Positions 62,214-64,000 of a stretch of 64,000 nt of DNA are shown here, piece by piece (position 1 is the stretch's first letter; every line of letters begins with the position of its first letter). Source of the stretch: Pantoea sp. WMus005 (lineage in GTDB: Bacteria; Pseudomonadota; Gammaproteobacteria; Enterobacterales; Enterobacteriaceae); the NCBI RefSeq assembly GCF_013415305.1, contig NZ_JACBXU010000005.1, positions 62,001 through 126,000 on the forward strand, read 5' to 3'. The notes beneath the pieces are model-generated. The model was not told the DNA's origin and did no database searches. It saw nothing but the letters and a program-made list of their open reading frames with translations. A program made the translations under genes and the position numbers.

Positions 62214-62882
62214 ATGATTCGCTTTGAAGAGGTCAGTAAGGCATATCTCGGCGGACGTCAGGCGCTACAGGGCGTAGATTTCCGTCTGCGTCCAGGCGAA
62301 ATGGCGTTTCTGACCGGCCACTCCGGTGCCGGTAAAAGTACCTTGCTGAAGCTGATTTGTGGCATTGAGCGCCCGAGTGCTGGAAAAATCTGGTTCAGCG
62401 GCCATGACATTTCCCGCCTGCGTAACAGTGAGGTGCCTTTTCTGCGTCGTCAGATTGGCATGATTTTCCAGGATCACCATCTGCTGATGGATCGTTCGGT
62501 TTATGACAATGTGGCTATCCCACTGATTATTTCCGGTGCCAGCGGCGAAGATATCCGTCGCCGCGTCTCGGCGGCACTGGATAAAGTCGGCCTGCTCGAC
62601 AAAGCGAAAAGTTATCCGATTCAGCTTTCGGGCGGTGAACAGCAGCGTGTGGGCATCGCCCGGGCGGTGGTGAACAAACCGGCCGTACTGCTGGCAGATG
62701 AACCGACCGGTAACCTTGACGATGCGCTGTCAGAAGACATTCTGCGCCTGTTTGAAGAGTTTAACCGTGTCGGCGTCACCGTTCTGATGGCGACGCATGA
62801 CAGCGGCCTGATCGCCCGACGCAATTACCGGATGATGACGCTGAATCAGGGACGTCTGCACGGAGGCCACGATGGTCAATAA
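62214..62882 (+). CDS. ftsE: Cell-division ATPase FtsE
   Basis: 222-residue ABC-type ATPase with Walker [10 protein letters not shown], signature [14 protein letters not shown] and Walker B LLADEP, H-loop MATHD. With FtsX it controls amidase activation at the septum. Starts 5 bases after ftsY stop and overlaps ftsX by 11 bases (coupled translation). Confidence 0.97.
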   Translation: MIRFEEVSKAYLGGRQALQGVDFRLRPGEMAFLTGHSGAGKSTLLKLICGIERPSAGKIWFSGHDISRLRNSEVPFLRRQIGMIFQDHHLLMDRSVYDNVAIPLIISGASGEDIRRRVSAALDKVGLLDKAKSYPIQLSGGEQQRVGIARAVVNKPAVLLADEPTGNLDDALSEDILRLFEEFNRVGVTVLMATHDSGLIARRNYRMMTLNQGRLHGGHDGQ

Positions 62883-63855
62883 ACGCATTAAACGTCCGGC
62901 TGCACCGAAAGCGAAGCAGCAGTCGAAGAGTAAAGCGCTGAAGGGCGGCTGGCAGGAGCAGTGGCGTTATGCACTGCGCGGCACGCTTTCTGATATGTGG
63001 CGTCAGCCGCTGGCTACGCTGCTGACGGTCATGGTTATCGCCATTTCACTGACGCTGCCCAGCGTCTGCTACATGGTGTGGAAAAATGTCAGCCAGGCGG
63101 CCACACAGTGGTATCCGGCTCCACAGTTAACGGTTTATCTCTCCAAAACGCTGGATGATACAGCGGCAGAAAACGTGGTGGCGCAGCTCAAGCAGGTCGA
63201 TGGCGTGGATAACGTCAACTACCTGACGCGGGAAGAGGCGCTAAACGAGTTCCGCAACTGGTCAGGCTTTGGCGGCGCAATGGATATGCTGGAGCAGAAT
63301 CCGCTGCCTGCGGTAGCCATCATCACGCCGAAGCTCAACTTCCAGAATTCAGACACCATGCAGAACCTGCGCGATCGGGTGAGCAAAGTGCAGGGCGTGG
63401 ATGAAGTGCGGATGGATGACAGCTGGTTTGCAAGACTGGCAGCGCTGACCGGGCTGGTGGGGCAAATCGCCTCAATGATTGGCGTGCTGATGATTGTGGC
63501 AGTGTTCCTGGTGATCGGTAACAGCGTCCGTCTCAGTATCTTTGCCCGACGCGACACCATTAACGTGCAGAAGCTGATTGGTGCTACCGACGGCTTCATC
63601 CTGCGTCCTTTCCTTTACGGTGGGGCGCTACTGGGCTTCAGCGGCGCGGTGCTGTCATTGCTACTGTCAGAAGTGCTGGTGCTGCGTCTGCAATCTGTTG
63701 TCGCCAGTGTGGCGACCGTATTTGGTACCACCTTCTCGCTGGAAGGCTTCTCCTGGGATGAGGCGCTGCTGCTGTTACTGATTTCAGCGATCATCGGCTG
63801 GGTAGCGGCGTGGCTGGCAACGGTACAACATTTACGTCGATTTACGCCGCAGTAA
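62872..63855 (+). CDS. ftsX: Cell-division membrane protein FtsX
   Basis: 327 residues. Basic N-terminal cytoplasmic tail, first membrane span near 55-75 ('[24 protein letters not shown]'), a periplasmic domain that recruits EnvC in E. coli (about 78-200, '[39 protein letters not shown]'), and three C-terminal spans. Partner of FtsE. E. coli has rpoH next; the window ends in its upstream region. Confidence 0.96.
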   Translation: MVNKRIKRPAAPKAKQQSKSKALKGGWQEQWRYALRGTLSDMWRQPLATLLTVMVIAISLTLPSVCYMVWKNVSQAATQWYPAPQLTVYLSKTLDDTAAENVVAQLKQVDGVDNVNYLTREEALNEFRNWSGFGGAMDMLEQNPLPAVAIITPKLNFQNSDTMQNLRDRVSKVQGVDEVRMDDSWFARLAALTGLVGQIASMIGVLMIVAVFLVIGNSVRLSIFARRDTINVQKLIGATDGFILRPFLYGGALLGFSGAVLSLLLSEVLVLRLQSVVASVATVFGTTFSLEGFSWDEALLLLLISAIIGWVAAWLATVQHLRRFTPQ

Positions 63856-63885
63856 ACGCCTGCAACATTTTTTTGTTATAATGGT

Positions 63886-63921
63886 CCTCTGCTGCCGAGG
63901 GTGGGTGCAGAGGATTTTTTT
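63886..63921 (+). terminator. Terminator of ftsYEX
   Basis: CCTCTGC/GCAGAGG stem (7 bp, 14-base loop) followed by A and seven T, 30 bases past the ftsX stop. Confidence 0.85.
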
Positions 63922-63968
63922 CCCTCTTCCCTTCCTGTCATCTGTGTGTAAAATATTCACTGCTACAA

Positions 63969-63984
63969 TTGAACTTGTGGATAA
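63969..63984 (+). promoter_or_regulatory. Upstream region of rpoH (promoter P1 block)
   Basis: The 16-base block TTGAACTTGTGGATAA matches a conserved block upstream of E. coli rpoH near its sigma-70 promoter P1, and gene order (ftsX followed by rpoH) supports it. The gene itself lies beyond the window. Confidence 0.6.
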
Positions 63985-64000
63985 CTTTACCACTCTAAGT

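Noticed and set aside
1-64000. CRISPR arrays, tRNA, rRNA, full insertion sequences, prophage genes
   Set aside because: No regularly spaced direct repeats, no transposase, integrase or phage structural frames, and no tRNA-like clover sequence was recognised.

Overview
The window reads as chromosomal DNA of an enterobacterium close to Pantoea/Erwinia. Many proteins are near-identical in length and motif to Escherichia coli counterparts (Gor, PrlC, RsmJ, UspA, UspB, PitA, YhiN, HemB, ProP, TusA, ZntA, RsmD, FtsY-FtsE-FtsX). Their order partly follows E. coli, but accessory blocks separate the conserved ones. The genus is inferred from overall gene content; no rRNA or tRNA is present to fix it.

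Layout. 0-3.2 kb: the end of an MFS transporter, a CPA1 cation/proton antiporter, a small exported protein and a Tat-type alpha/beta hydrolase. 3.3-11.8 kb: an accessory uptake locus on the minus strand (inositol-monophosphatase-family phosphatase, a four-gene ABC importer, a glycerophosphodiester phosphodiesterase and a porin), with a divergent ROK-type regulator. 11.8-23.3 kb: housekeeping genes gor, rbn, a CPBP protease, rlmJ, prlC, rsmJ, uspA, uspB, pitA and yhiN. 23.3-32.8 kb: mixed accessory genes, namely an aldo/keto reductase, an unknown two-gene membrane cassette, a LacI regulator, an SDR, a GalP-like porter, queH, an AraC-type regulator, a hydrolase and a GAF-GGDEF cyclase. 32.9-42.4 kb: hemB, proP, a CSS-EAL phosphodiesterase, uxuA with a GntR regulator, yhhT and yhhS.

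42.5-54.0 kb: a myo-inositol catabolic cluster (iolI-like, iolA, iolB, RpiR-type regulator, iolC fused to an aldolase-like domain, iolD, iolG, iolE). It lies exactly between yhhS and dcrB, which are neighbours in E. coli. 54.1-64 kb: dcrB, yhhQ, tusA, zntA, yhhN, yhhM, yhhL, rsmD, ftsY, ftsE, ftsX and the start of the rpoH upstream region, in E. coli order.

How parts may work together. The iol cluster encodes the steps from inositol to acetyl-CoA plus DHAP but carries no transporter. The 3.3-11.8 kb locus encodes what would be needed to import a glycerophosphodiester, cleave it and remove a phosphate from an inositol phosphate. A link (glycerophosphoinositol or a similar phosphodiester feeding the iol pathway) is a hypothesis, not shown by the sequence. 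Both loci have recurring short dyads in their intergenic regions that look like operators: ATGC-N5/6-GCAT for the ABC/ROK locus and ATTTCAT/ATGAAAT for the iol locus. Other points of interest are a nested 109-bp palindromic element next to iolC, GC-rich hairpins between iol genes, a membrane-protein cassette of unknown function, and tandem acidic repeats in FtsY.
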